DNA of 38,171 nucleotides, from positions 1 to 38,171 of the forward strand of contig JAFGEP010000068.1 in NCBI GenBank assembly GCA_016931535.1, written 5' to 3'. The first letter of the stretch is position 1. Each line of letters opens with the position of its first letter. The DNA comes from Bradymonadales bacterium. GTDB taxonomy: Bacteria; Myxococcota_A; Bradymonadia; JAFGEP01. Both the position numbers and the translations under genes were made by a program. The notes below the pieces were generated by a model. The model saw only the letters and a program-made list of their open reading frames with translations, was not told the origin of the DNA and made no database searches. This document shows positions 26,391 to 34,284 of the stretch, piece after piece.

Positions 26391-26879
26391 CTAGCAGCCA
26401 GCGCGGGAAACCGTCACTGCTCCGATGATCCGCACCTCTTGGGGGATGCCGAGGTTCTCCCGGACCCGCGCCTCGTCGAGGACCAGCGTCCAGGCGTAAC
26501 GCAGCTTGAGCTCCTGGGCCGCCAGCAGCAGTTGGGTCAGGGCGATGGGGACGTCGATCAGCACGAAAGGCTGTTCCCGGCGGGTGTGGGTCAACACCCA
26601 GGGCAGGCCGCAGGCCACGATCGTCACAGGCGACCGCCTGGTCGCCTCCTGTAGAGGCTCCGGCATCGCCAGGCTCAGATCGGCTCGGGCCTCCGGCGAC
26701 TGGACCACGACGAACCGCCAGGTCTGGGCGTTGTCCGCAGAGGGAGCCACACGGGCTGCCGCCAGCAGGGCGATCAGCTCCTCCGGTTCCACCGGGGCGG
26801 TGCCGATCTCCTCCGGAGGCGCGCCATGGGGGTGCAGGCCGGTCAAAAGGTCGATTAGCAGACTGGGATCGGCCGTCAC
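26391..26879 (-). CDS. nitroreductase-family protein (second of a pair)
   Basis: The 162-residue product has nitroreductase-fold marks: an FMN-site-like APSADNAQTWRFVVVQSP segment and the helix of DVPIALTQLLLAAQELKLRYAW followed by a late LGIPQEVRIIGAVTVS strand. These enzymes reduce substrates with NAD(P)H through bound FMN. At 162 residues it is shorter than usual (about 180-220) and lacks the common N-terminal helix with RRSxRxF. The GTG at 26879 overlaps the stop of the partner gene as GTGA and has GGAG 6 bases upstream; an alternative GTG at 26891 is in frame. The two proteins might form a heterodimer, since active sites of this family lie at the dimer interface; that is inference. Confidence 0.78.
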   Translation of the reverse strand: MTADPSLLIDLLTGLHPHGAPPEEIGTAPVEPEELIALLAAARVAPSADNAQTWRFVVVQSPEARADLSLAMPEPLQEATRRSPVTIVACGLPWVLTHTRREQPFVLIDVPIALTQLLLAAQELKLRYAWTLVLDEARVRENLGIPQEVRIIGAVTVSRAGC

Positions 26880-27493
26880 AGGTCGCTCCACCGCTCTTCC
26901 ATCCAGATCTCCTCCAGCGGTTTACGGCGCTTGGAGACCAGGTGGTACATCATGGCGTCCCAGGAGACCCCGATCCGTCGCGGCGGGAGTCCCAGCGCGG
27001 AGATGGCGATGAGGCGGGCGCCATCGGCCAGGGGGTATTCCAGCTCCACCCGATCGTGGTTGATGCCGGCCATCCAGCAGGTGGCCAGCCCCACCTCGGT
27101 GGCCGCCAGGATGGCCACTTGCATGGTCATGGCCGCCTGCTTGATGGCCAGCTCGGTCTCGGCTCGATCCCCATCGGGGGGGTAAACCGCTCCGGCCAGG
27201 ATGAGATGTCGGGCCCTGGTCAGGGCCAACCAGGGGTTCATCTTGCCGACCAGGCCGGCCATGGCGGCCTTGATCACCGCCTTGAACCGAGGTTCGTCCC
27301 CCAGGATGACGATGCGAGACCGCTCGAATCCTGCCACCTGGCGGAAACGATCCACACACTCCAGGATGTGCGCCACCTGGTCGTCGGATGCCGCTCCCTC
27401 GCCGTACTTCCGTACGCTTCGGCGTTTGAGTAGCACCTGCATGAGGGGGGTGACCTCCCCCTTCAGGTTCAAGCTGCCGTCATCCTTTCTCAT
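26876..27493 (-). CDS. nitroreductase-family protein (first of a pair)
   Basis: The 205-residue product has the usual nitroreductase N-terminal motif LLKRRSVRKYGEGAASDDQV, a middle helix region ELAIKQAAMTMQVAILAATEVGLATCWMAG and the LIAISALGLPP end strand, all FMN-binding elements of the family. Substrate unknown. The ATG at 27493 follows the elongation factor P stop by only 4 bases; a GTG extension at 27526 would overlap it and is less likely. No strong ribosome site is present, so translation may depend on the upstream gene. Confidence 0.85.
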   Translation of the reverse strand: MRKDDGSLNLKGEVTPLMQVLLKRRSVRKYGEGAASDDQVAHILECVDRFRQVAGFERSRIVILGDEPRFKAVIKAAMAGLVGKMNPWLALTRARHLILAGAVYPPDGDRAETELAIKQAAMTMQVAILAATEVGLATCWMAGINHDRVELEYPLADGARLIAISALGLPPRRIGVSWDAMMYHLVSKRRKPLEEIWMEERWSDL

Positions 27494-27497
27494 GCGA

Positions 27498-28061
27498 TCA
27501 GCGGTTGACCCGTTCCACGAACTCACCGGTCCGGGTATCGATGCGGACGGTCTCTCCCTCGCTCATGTACAGCGGGACATTGACGACGGCGCCGGTCTCC
27601 AGCTTGGCCTGCTTGGTGCCCCCGGTAGCGGTGTCCCCTTTGACCCCCGGTTCGGTGTCCACCACCTCCAGCTCCACGAAGACCGGCATCTCCAGCGAGA
27701 TGGCGACGTTGTTGTGGAACAGGATGTTGACCACCGTGTTCTCCTTCATGAACGGGGCCGCGTCGCCCACCTGGTCCTCGTTCAGGTGCACCTGTTCGAA
27801 GTTCTGGGTGTCCATGAAGACCCGGTGATCGCCATCCTGGTAGAGGTACTGCATTTGCCGCTCTTCCAGGTTGGGAGTATCCACCTTGTCGCCCGAGCGG
27901 AAGTTCTTCTCCAGGACGGCGCCGGAAAGGAGGCTCTTGTACTTGGTCTTGACGAAGGCCACCCCCTTGCCAGGCTTGACATGAGTGGCCTCCACGATGA
28001 TGTACGGCTCTCCATCGATCTCGATCTTCAAACCCTTCCGGAACTGCGAGGTTTCGTACAT
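27498..28061 (-). CDS. efp: elongation factor P
   Basis: The 187-residue product is full-length EF-P with its three beta-barrel domains: YETSQFRKGLKIEIDGEPYIIVEATHVKPGKG at the start, QYLYQDGDHRVFMD in the middle, VVDTEPGVKGDTATGGTKQA and VRIDTRTGEFVERV at the end. It binds the ribosome between P and E sites and relieves stalls at consecutive prolines. The loop residue to be modified is Lys32 in HVKPGKG, as in the lysine-type EF-P that EpmA modifies; no modification enzyme is in the window. GAGG lies about 10 bases before the ATG. Proline-rich proteins coded nearby (BatD, DUF4381-like, TPR protein) are plausible clients. Confidence 0.97.
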   Translation of the reverse strand: MYETSQFRKGLKIEIDGEPYIIVEATHVKPGKGVAFVKTKYKSLLSGAVLEKNFRSGDKVDTPNLEERQMQYLYQDGDHRVFMDTQNFEQVHLNEDQVGDAAPFMKENTVVNILFHNNVAISLEMPVFVELEVVDTEPGVKGDTATGGTKQAKLETGAVVNVPLYMSEGETVRIDTRTGEFVERVNR

Positions 28062-28102
28062 GCTCTTTTGACCTCATCAAGTGTGAACCGGCTCGACGGT
28101 TA

Positions 28103-31000
28103 TCACAGTCCTCCCCGGATGTGGATGATCCCGAGCTGCACCCGGTTGTCCCCCGTGGCCGGCCGCACCTCCATGCGGGAATCCCCCGAGAAGAAGCCCA
28201 CCATGATCGAATAGTCTCCGGTAGAGCTGCCCCGATCGATCTGCTGGCGGTGCCGATCCCGCACGATCTCCCCGGGCACCCAGTAGTTCACCGGAAAAAC
28301 GCCGTCGACCAGATGGTGGTCGCCGTTGATCCGGTTGTTGTGGTAGTCGATGTGGACAAACATCTGGTAGGCCGACGTGGGTCGCTCCAACACCCGCCAG
28401 TAGGTCTCCAGGTAGATATGATCGCCGCTCGACGCCTCGCTGATCGGCCGGTCGTCCTCATCCAGCACCCGGTAGGCCACAAGCTCCAGCTTGCCGTCGA
28501 AGGTGTACCGGGTTCGCATGTCGATCACCCCTTCCGGTAGCTCCTCGAACACGTTTTCGGAGATCGGATTCTGGTTGACCTCGCCCCGTTCCGGGTGCAG
28601 CTGGTTGCTGATCAGCACGTAGCGGCTGCTGCGGCCGTCCACCACCCATAGATCCCGATCCGGGTCGCACCCCGACCCCTCCGGCCCCGCGTCCTCCTGG
28701 CTCCGCTCTCTCCGGACCTCGTAGTAGGCTCGGGCCATCGAGTCCCGATCCAGCATGCCGAATATCCGCTGGGACGGGTCGCAAAAATAGTCCCGCAGGT
28801 TGGAGATGTTCCGGATGTTGTCGATCCGGTTCTCGTCCCCCGAGGCGATCTCGATCGAATCCTCTCCCAGGTAGTAGTTGAGGCTGGCACGCGAGGTGCC
28901 GATCCGGTAGAGCACCTCCCCCGGCTGGGCCATCGACCGATAGCTATCGACCAGCCCGCGCGGCGACAGGTGATGGCTCAACCCCGGCAGGTAGGCGAAG
29001 GCGGTCACCGCGGCAAACAACACGCAGGAGGCCAGTACGGTCATCAGCAACCGGCGCGCGGATCGGCTCAACAGCCAGTTGACCGGCCACAGCACCAGCT
29101 TGACCAGCCCGAGAAACGGAGTGGCTGCCATGACCAGCCCCACCAGTGCCCCCTGGGTCAACCGGCGGATCCAACCAAAACGACGGCCCCGCACCTCGGC
29201 GATCGGCTTGTCGTCCACCCGCTTGAGCCACCCTCTGGCCCGGTCGTGCAGCTCCGCCAGCCAGGAGACGATGAACCAGAAGTAGGCGGCAATGGCCACG
29301 ACCCAGATGATCCCGAACAGCAGCACCATCGGCAACCGAAAGACCTTGGGGAACGGTTCTCGCCCATCCACCAGCAGAAATTCGAACAACACCTCCGGTC
29401 CCAGCTGCCCCAGCTCCGGATTGGCCGTGGTCATCAGGTCCTTGATGAGCACCAGCAAGATCCCCAGACAACCAAAGCCGATCAGCGCAAACAGCGACCG
29501 GTTGCTCCGAAGTGACCTCCAGTACCCCACATCGGTCACCACCAGACCCACCGATACCGCCATCGGCACCATCCCCAAGAACAGGTAGTGGCGCGACAGG
29601 GTCGCGGTCAGCCCCACGATGGTAAAACCCAGCAGAAACCAGCAAACCAAGAACGCCTTCAGCCCTACCAGCGGCTGGCGCTCCAGCTCGTCCGAAGAAC
29701 CGCCCGCCCGATCACCCCGCTCCGGCGATAGCGTCTGGATCAGGTAGGCCAGCCCCAGCGGCACCAGGGCCGTGTAGGGAAAGGCGGCGAACCCGACGTT
29801 GCGGATGGCGGTGTCGAAGTTCACGTGGTCCGCCAGGCTTCGCCGATTCAGGAAATCGTTGTACAGCAAAAACTCCAGGGTCTCGGCCAGCCCCTGCTGG
29901 CGCAGAAACTGGTAGACCGGATAGCCCGCCAGCAACAGAAAACCCACCCCAAATACCAGCGGGCGGCGCAATGGCCATAGCACTAGCCGCAGCACCCACA
30001 CCACACCGGTGACCAGCATCCCCCCAAAAGCAGCCAGGCCAAACAGCACCTTGCGCCCCCAGCTCACCCTCGGCATGGCCGCCAGCCGTCGGTCGATTTG
30101 ATCCGGGATCTTCTGGAACAGGCGCGTCAACCGCTCCAACCAGCCTAACCCCCGATCCTGGGCCGGCAACGACCGGAACCCGTCGGTGAAGGAGCCAGCC
30201 GTGATCGCCACCAGCGACAGCCCTAACGGTAGAACCACCCCCAACAGGTTCTTCGATTCCCCAAAGCCGTGTGCTACCAGCAGGTAGACCAGGTAGGCGG
30301 CGACACCCCCGCCCACCACGACGATGGCCAGGATCGGTTTGGCCCCCTTCAGCCGACCGGGCGTCCTGGAAATCGACCAGATCCCGTAGCAGGCGATCGT
30401 TCCCAGCACCAGGATGGGCCCCAGGATGCCGGCAGCCCACAGGGACAACCCGGTGAGCACGCCGCTGATCGCCAGCCACCACCAGCCCCCCCGACGCACC
30501 ACCGCCATCGCGAACGCCAGCAGAGCCCAGCTCGTCACCGCCATGGCCGGCATCGCTCCGGCCAGGTTGACCGCGCTCATCAGGAACATGGGGGTGGTGC
30601 TCAACACCAGAGCCGATATCCCCGCTCGGTGCGGTCGCGTGAAGACCCTTAAACCACCATAGGTGGCCAGCACCGTCAGTACCCCCAGTGCGGCCAACGG
30701 AGCCCTCATGCCCAGCTCCGAACCTCCGCCCAGCTGGTAACCCCATTGCAGCAGTAGCGCGACCAGCCAGGGCTTGTTGACCAGCTCACCCCCTGGCCCC
30801 AGCGGAAACACGAAGCTGGTCCCCTCACCGGTTGCCAGGGTCCGCCCCATCCGGGCAAACTCGGTCTCCCAGGGTTCCCAGAAACCCCACAGGCCGGCCG
30901 CCACGAAGTACAACACCGCCACACCGACACCGAGCCCGATGGCCCAGATCAGATCGACTCGTCCGGGGGATTGGCGCTTGCCAGCAGATTCGGAGCTCAA
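28103..31000 (-). CDS. GT-C glycosyltransferase (ArnT/PMT type, family 39/83-like)
   Basis: The 965-residue membrane protein has about 12 hydrophobic helices in its first 680 residues and then a large soluble C-terminal domain (about 690-965). The first external loop carries FWEPWETEFARMGRTLATGEG (40-60), the place of the catalytic acidic residue of GT-C enzymes that use a polyprenyl-phosphate sugar; here Glu-Pro-Trp-Glu stands where Asp is more common. Substrate unknown; lipid A or protein glycosylation are usual for the family. The start is TTG at 31000, chosen because GAGGA lies 7 bases upstream; the frame stays open to 31084 but with an implausible leader. Isoprenoid donors made by the mevalonate enzymes at the left of the window could link the two, though they are 25 kb apart. 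Confidence 0.85.
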   Translation of the reverse strand: MSSESAGKRQSPGRVDLIWAIGLGVGVAVLYFVAAGLWGFWEPWETEFARMGRTLATGEGTSFVFPLGPGGELVNKPWLVALLLQWGYQLGGGSELGMRAPLAALGVLTVLATYGGLRVFTRPHRAGISALVLSTTPMFLMSAVNLAGAMPAMAVTSWALLAFAMAVVRRGGWWWLAISGVLTGLSLWAAGILGPILVLGTIACYGIWSISRTPGRLKGAKPILAIVVVGGGVAAYLVYLLVAHGFGESKNLLGVVLPLGLSLVAITAGSFTDGFRSLPAQDRGLGWLERLTRLFQKIPDQIDRRLAAMPRVSWGRKVLFGLAAFGGMLVTGVVWVLRLVLWPLRRPLVFGVGFLLLAGYPVYQFLRQQGLAETLEFLLYNDFLNRRSLADHVNFDTAIRNVGFAAFPYTALVPLGLAYLIQTLSPERGDRAGGSSDELERQPLVGLKAFLVCWFLLGFTIVGLTATLSRHYLFLGMVPMAVSVGLVVTDVGYWRSLRSNRSLFALIGFGCLGILLVLIKDLMTTANPELGQLGPEVLFEFLLVDGREPFPKVFRLPMVLLFGIIWVVAIAAYFWFIVSWLAELHDRARGWLKRVDDKPIAEVRGRRFGWIRRLTQGALVGLVMAATPFLGLVKLVLWPVNWLLSRSARRLLMTVLASCVLFAAVTAFAYLPGLSHHLSPRGLVDSYRSMAQPGEVLYRIGTSRASLNYYLGEDSIEIASGDENRIDNIRNISNLRDYFCDPSQRIFGMLDRDSMARAYYEVRRERSQEDAGPEGSGCDPDRDLWVVDGRSSRYVLISNQLHPERGEVNQNPISENVFEELPEGVIDMRTRYTFDGKLELVAYRVLDEDDRPISEASSGDHIYLETYWRVLERPTSAYQMFVHIDYHNNRINGDHHLVDGVFPVNYWVPGEIVRDRHRQQIDRGSSTGDYSIMVGFFSGDSRMEVRPATGDNRVQLGIIHIRGGL

Positions 31001-31088
31001 CGGATTTTCCTCGGAAATACAACAAGTTGGAAAATAAACTCGCCTCCGTGCGAGGCATACTAGCAGAGGGCACTGGCCTGTCAAGCGT

Positions 31089-31267
31089 CCTCCCCCGAGG
31101 CGGAGCCTGGGGGAGGTGTCGCGAAGCGGGCGGAGGGGGCGATCCTCCCCCGAGGCGGAGCCTGGGGGAGGTGGCGGCGAAGCCGACGGAGGGGGCGATC
31201 CTCCCCCGAGGCGGAGCCTGGGGGAGGTGGCGGCGAAGCCGACGGAGGGGGCGATCCTAGCCCCTGG
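31089..31267 (+). repeat. double-hairpin repeat array 4 (3 units plus tail)
   Basis: Three units (31089-31143, 31144-31199, 31200-31255) are closed by CCTAGCCCCTGG (31256-31267). Units 2 and 3 are identical, so that pair has arisen recently. All three second hairpins have GAA loops (GC-GAA-GC), unlike the GTA or GCA loops of the other arrays. It is the only complete array that lies between two diverging genes. Confidence 0.92.
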
Positions 31268-31315
31268 ACCAGCACTACTCTTCCCCTCCTTTCGCCTGCC
31301 CCCTATCCAGCATAC

Positions 31316-31345
31316 TTGCTAGTCTGAGCCGCCGACCGATATACT
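31316..31345 (+). promoter_or_regulatory. promoter candidate for the TPR gene
   Basis: TTGCTA (31316-31321) and TATACT (31340-31345) are separated by 18 bases, 4/6 and 5/6 matches to consensus. The start codon is about 118 bases downstream, leaving room for the structured leader. Confidence 0.4.
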
Positions 31346-31361
31346 GGGTCAGCAATCGGTT

Positions 31362-31423
31362 GTGGCCTGGCCAAAAGGTGTCCGCGATCGCAGTAGGCGG
31401 TCCGGGAAGGAGCGCCAGGCCAC
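31362..31423 (+). promoter_or_regulatory. long inverted repeat in the leader of the TPR gene
   Basis: A perfect 10-bp stem GTGGCCTGGC (31362-31371) with GCCAGGCCAC (31414-31423) encloses 42 bases, which contain a further small pairing CCGC/GCGG. It lies between the promoter candidate and the start codon, so it would fold in the mRNA. I do not recognise a known riboswitch class. Confidence 0.5.
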
Positions 31424-31463
31424 GCCAAGGCGGTGACAATCGACAGCGAGGCGGCGATTTTTC

Positions 31464-33977
31464 TTGGCCAGCACGCGGGAAAAATATCTGACCAACGCCC
31501 AGCGCTACCTCGAGAAGGGCAACCTGGCGCGGGCCATCAAGGAGTACGCCAAGGTACTGGAGATCCAACCCGACGACATCCGGACCCGGCTCCGGATCGG
31601 CGACCTCCAGGCTCGCCTCGGTCAGCGTAACGAGGCCATCTCCACCTACGAAGGGGTGGCCCGCGAGTACTCCGCTCGGGGTTTCTTCCCCAAGGCGGTG
31701 GCGGTCTACAAGCAGATCAACCGCCTCGATCCCACCCGCTCCGACATTCAGCTACAGCTCGCTCAGCTCTACCTCCAGATGAACCTGCTGAGTGAAAGCC
31801 TGGCGCAATATCGACAGGTCGCCGAACAGCTCCGAAAGAGCGGGAATACCGAAGACCTGGCCGATATCCTTCTGCAGATCATCGACATCGACCCCTTCGA
31901 CGTCTCGGCCCGCATCCACCTCGGCGAGCACTGCTCCTCCCAGGGCAACGCCCTCGAGGCCGCCGAGCACTTTGCCGTGGCCGCCGACCAGCTGCGCGAA
32001 ACCAACCACATCAACGAGTACATCAAGGTCGCCGAGCGCTACTTCTTCCACCAGCCCGACGACGTCCCCCGGCTCAAGGAACTGGTGCAGGTCTACCTCC
32101 AACGAGAGGACTACAAGCGGGCACTGGCCAAGCTCCAGCTCATCTTCAAGACCACCGAGAAGGACCCCCAGGCCCTCCGCTACCTGGCTGACACCTTCTT
32201 GGGCCTCAAGAAACGTGACCGCGCGGTCCGGGTCCTGAAAGAGCTCGCCGAGCTCCACGTCGAAAAAGGGCAGGAAGAGCTGGCCGTCGAGGTCTACCAG
32301 CGGGTCTTCACCCTCGACCCCGATGACCTCGACGCCTGCATCCATCTGGGCCTCTCGCTGCCGCCCCGTTACGCCCACCGAGCGGTGTCGTCCAGCCAAC
32401 CCTCTTCCCGGACCACCCCCTACCCCCCATCGTTGTCGGATCAGACCCAGCCCCCCCATCGGGCCGCCCCCGATACCGGCGAGCAATGGGTGCAAACGCC
32501 CACCGCAGCCGGCCTGTTCACCTACCCTGGCAACATCATCAGTCTCAACCGTCTGCTCAATCCTGAGCAGCTCAACATCATCTACCGCCTTCTGCTGGAG
32601 GGCGACAACAGCCTGAAAAACGCCTCCTGGGACCGCGGTATGGAGGTCCTCACCCAGGCCCTCCGCATCGATCCCGACAACATCTCGGCCCGGGAACGGC
32701 TGGTGCAGATGTACCTCCACCAGGGCCTTGTCCTGGATGCCATCGACCAGCTTCTCCACCTGGCCGGACACTGCTGGCAAGCCGATCCCGCCCGATCCTC
32801 ACGCTACCTCTACCAGGCTCTGCGGCTAGACCCCAACCACCCCGCAGCCAACGCCCTGCGCCACGACCTGGGGCTGGATCAGGTCGACCTCTCCGCTTTT
32901 CGCCGCGAGACCTCGGCCCCGGTCACCGGGCCCCAGGAGGTCACCAGCCAGGTCAAACGCCAGGAGGTGATGGCGTACCCCCAGACGCCCGGCGAGATCC
33001 CTCCTCCCACCTGGCAGACTCACCCCGGCGCATACGACTCCCTCCAGCCGCCCTCGGACTACGCCCGCCCCGGAAGCACACCGCCGGGCCTCCTGGATCA
33101 GGAACGCGATGAGATCACCAAGGTGTCGCCCGCTGCTGATGCCAGGCACCGTGTCCCTCCCGAAATGACCTGGGCCAAGGCGTTCAGTTCTCAGCGAACA
33201 TCCGCCCCCTCCGACTACTCCCCCGAGCACGGCTCGCTCTCCCCCTCGCCCACCCCTCATATGCCGGGCTACGCCCCCGACGTGGCGACGGGGGTCTACA
33301 CCACCTCAGGGGAATCCGTTGACGGATCGGGGCCGGTCTACCAGGCCGAAAGTGACCTGGATGATCTCTTCCTCGATGCCGATGAGATCGTCGAGGCCGA
33401 TGGCGCCGTCCCCATCGAGATCGAAACGCCCGAACCTTCCGGCTCGGTACGACCCTCCTACTCGGACCTCGCCAGCGCCGAGGACAGCTCCCCCTCGGAT
33501 CAACCCTTCAGCGATACCCACCCGCTGTTCGGCAAGCGGCGGGCCGCCCCCGAAGGGGTGGAGGATGTCACCCTCCCGCCGGCCGCCTCGGCCCCTACCA
33601 GCATCGTCATCGGCGCACCGGAAGAGGGCCATCCCCAGGCTGCTGGTACACCACAGCCTCCCCACCCCGAACAGGAAGCGGCTTCCACCCCGCCCCCACC
33701 TTCCGCTCCACCCCCGGTAACCCCAACCGGGATTTCGGCAGCCGCACCGGTCGAGAAAAAGCCGGAAGCACCTCGACCCCAGGTCGAATTGCCTCCGCTG
33801 CCCGACGACCTCCCCGAAGAGCTGAAAGACGAGCTCACCGAGCTAGAGATCCTCATGTCGTCCAACCAGCGCGGCGCGGCCCAGGACCTCATGTTCGAGA
33901 TGACCATGGCCTACCCCGAGCACACCCCCTTCATCATGGAGATCATGGCCCTCCTCGAGGGCCAGGGAGAAAAGTAA
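31464..33977 (+). CDS. long TPR protein with disordered Pro-rich region
   Basis: The 837-residue product begins with about eight tetratricopeptide repeats (1-300; AQRYLEKGNLARAIKEYAKV, LRIGDLQARLGQRNEAIST, LAQLYLQMNLLSESLAQY). A Pro/Ser linker (about 305-350) leads to two or three more TPRs (370-470), then to a long Pro/Ser/Asp-rich unstructured region (470-770), and a final helical segment (about 775-837; LPDDLPEELKDELTELEILM). No signal sequence, so it is cytoplasmic, probably a scaffold. The general plan, TPRs at the front, a flexible middle and a conserved helical end, is seen in myxobacterial motility and secretion scaffolds, but I cannot name a family. The start is TTG at 31464 with GAGG about 12 bases upstream. 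Confidence 0.72.
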   Translation: MASTREKYLTNAQRYLEKGNLARAIKEYAKVLEIQPDDIRTRLRIGDLQARLGQRNEAISTYEGVAREYSARGFFPKAVAVYKQINRLDPTRSDIQLQLAQLYLQMNLLSESLAQYRQVAEQLRKSGNTEDLADILLQIIDIDPFDVSARIHLGEHCSSQGNALEAAEHFAVAADQLRETNHINEYIKVAERYFFHQPDDVPRLKELVQVYLQREDYKRALAKLQLIFKTTEKDPQALRYLADTFLGLKKRDRAVRVLKELAELHVEKGQEELAVEVYQRVFTLDPDDLDACIHLGLSLPPRYAHRAVSSSQPSSRTTPYPPSLSDQTQPPHRAAPDTGEQWVQTPTAAGLFTYPGNIISLNRLLNPEQLNIIYRLLLEGDNSLKNASWDRGMEVLTQALRIDPDNISARERLVQMYLHQGLVLDAIDQLLHLAGHCWQADPARSSRYLYQALRLDPNHPAANALRHDLGLDQVDLSAFRRETSAPVTGPQEVTSQVKRQEVMAYPQTPGEIPPPTWQTHPGAYDSLQPPSDYARPGSTPPGLLDQERDEITKVSPAADARHRVPPEMTWAKAFSSQRTSAPSDYSPEHGSLSPSPTPHMPGYAPDVATGVYTTSGESVDGSGPVYQAESDLDDLFLDADEIVEADGAVPIEIETPEPSGSVRPSYSDLASAEDSSPSDQPFSDTHPLFGKRRAAPEGVEDVTLPPAASAPTSIVIGAPEEGHPQAAGTPQPPHPEQEAASTPPPPSAPPPVTPTGISAAAPVEKKPEAPRPQVELPPLPDDLPEELKDELTELEILMSSNQRGAAQDLMFEMTMAYPEHTPFIMEIMALLEGQGEK

Positions 33978-34284
33978 GAGCCTCCTCCTCAACAACGCCG
34001 TGAGCGTGAGCGTGCGCCTGAGGGTGAGCGTGAGCGTGCACCTGAGCGGTGAGGGACGAAGGGGTGAGGGCACCTCAGATCCTGTCTGCAAACACCTCTC
34101 TGCTGTTGGCAGCCCACTGTCCCCAACTCCATTTGATCCTCAGCGCCATCGCTGGCATAACTGGTATCTGAGAAACCCGGAACACAGAGGTTCGACAACC
34201 TGCAACGGCAGGCCTCGGCCAGGACCTTCCATGGATTCGGAAAATTCACTGGTCCTGGGAACCGGGCAGAAACGAGACGTTCAC
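33978..34284. other. intergenic region before the LDLa lipoprotein gene
   Basis: 307 bases without a credible gene. The left part is a short tandem repeat (34000-34047). A weak promoter candidate is TTGATC (34133-34138), 17 bases, CATAAC (34156-34161), each a 4/6 match. A 5-bp hairpin CCTGC/GCAGG lies at 34199-34212. An upstream reading frame extends back to 34000 but is the frame of the repeat, not coding. Confidence 0.45.
34000..34047. repeat. 24-bp tandem repeat made of hexamers
   Basis: Two 24-base copies (34000-34023, 34024-34047) differ at two positions; each consists of degenerate GTGAGC hexamers. It starts 22 bases after the stop of the TPR gene. It resembles a microsatellite and could vary in copy number. 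Confidence 0.85.

Larger units (their letters stand above)
31001..31463. other. divergent intergenic region with repeat array and structured leader
   Basis: 463 bases without a gene, between the glycosyltransferase (minus) and the TPR gene (plus). From left to right: ribosome site of the glycosyltransferase, repeat array 4 (31089-31267), a promoter candidate (31316-31345), and a long inverted repeat in the leader (31362-31423). ORFs seen across the array are repeat-derived. Confidence 0.7.
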
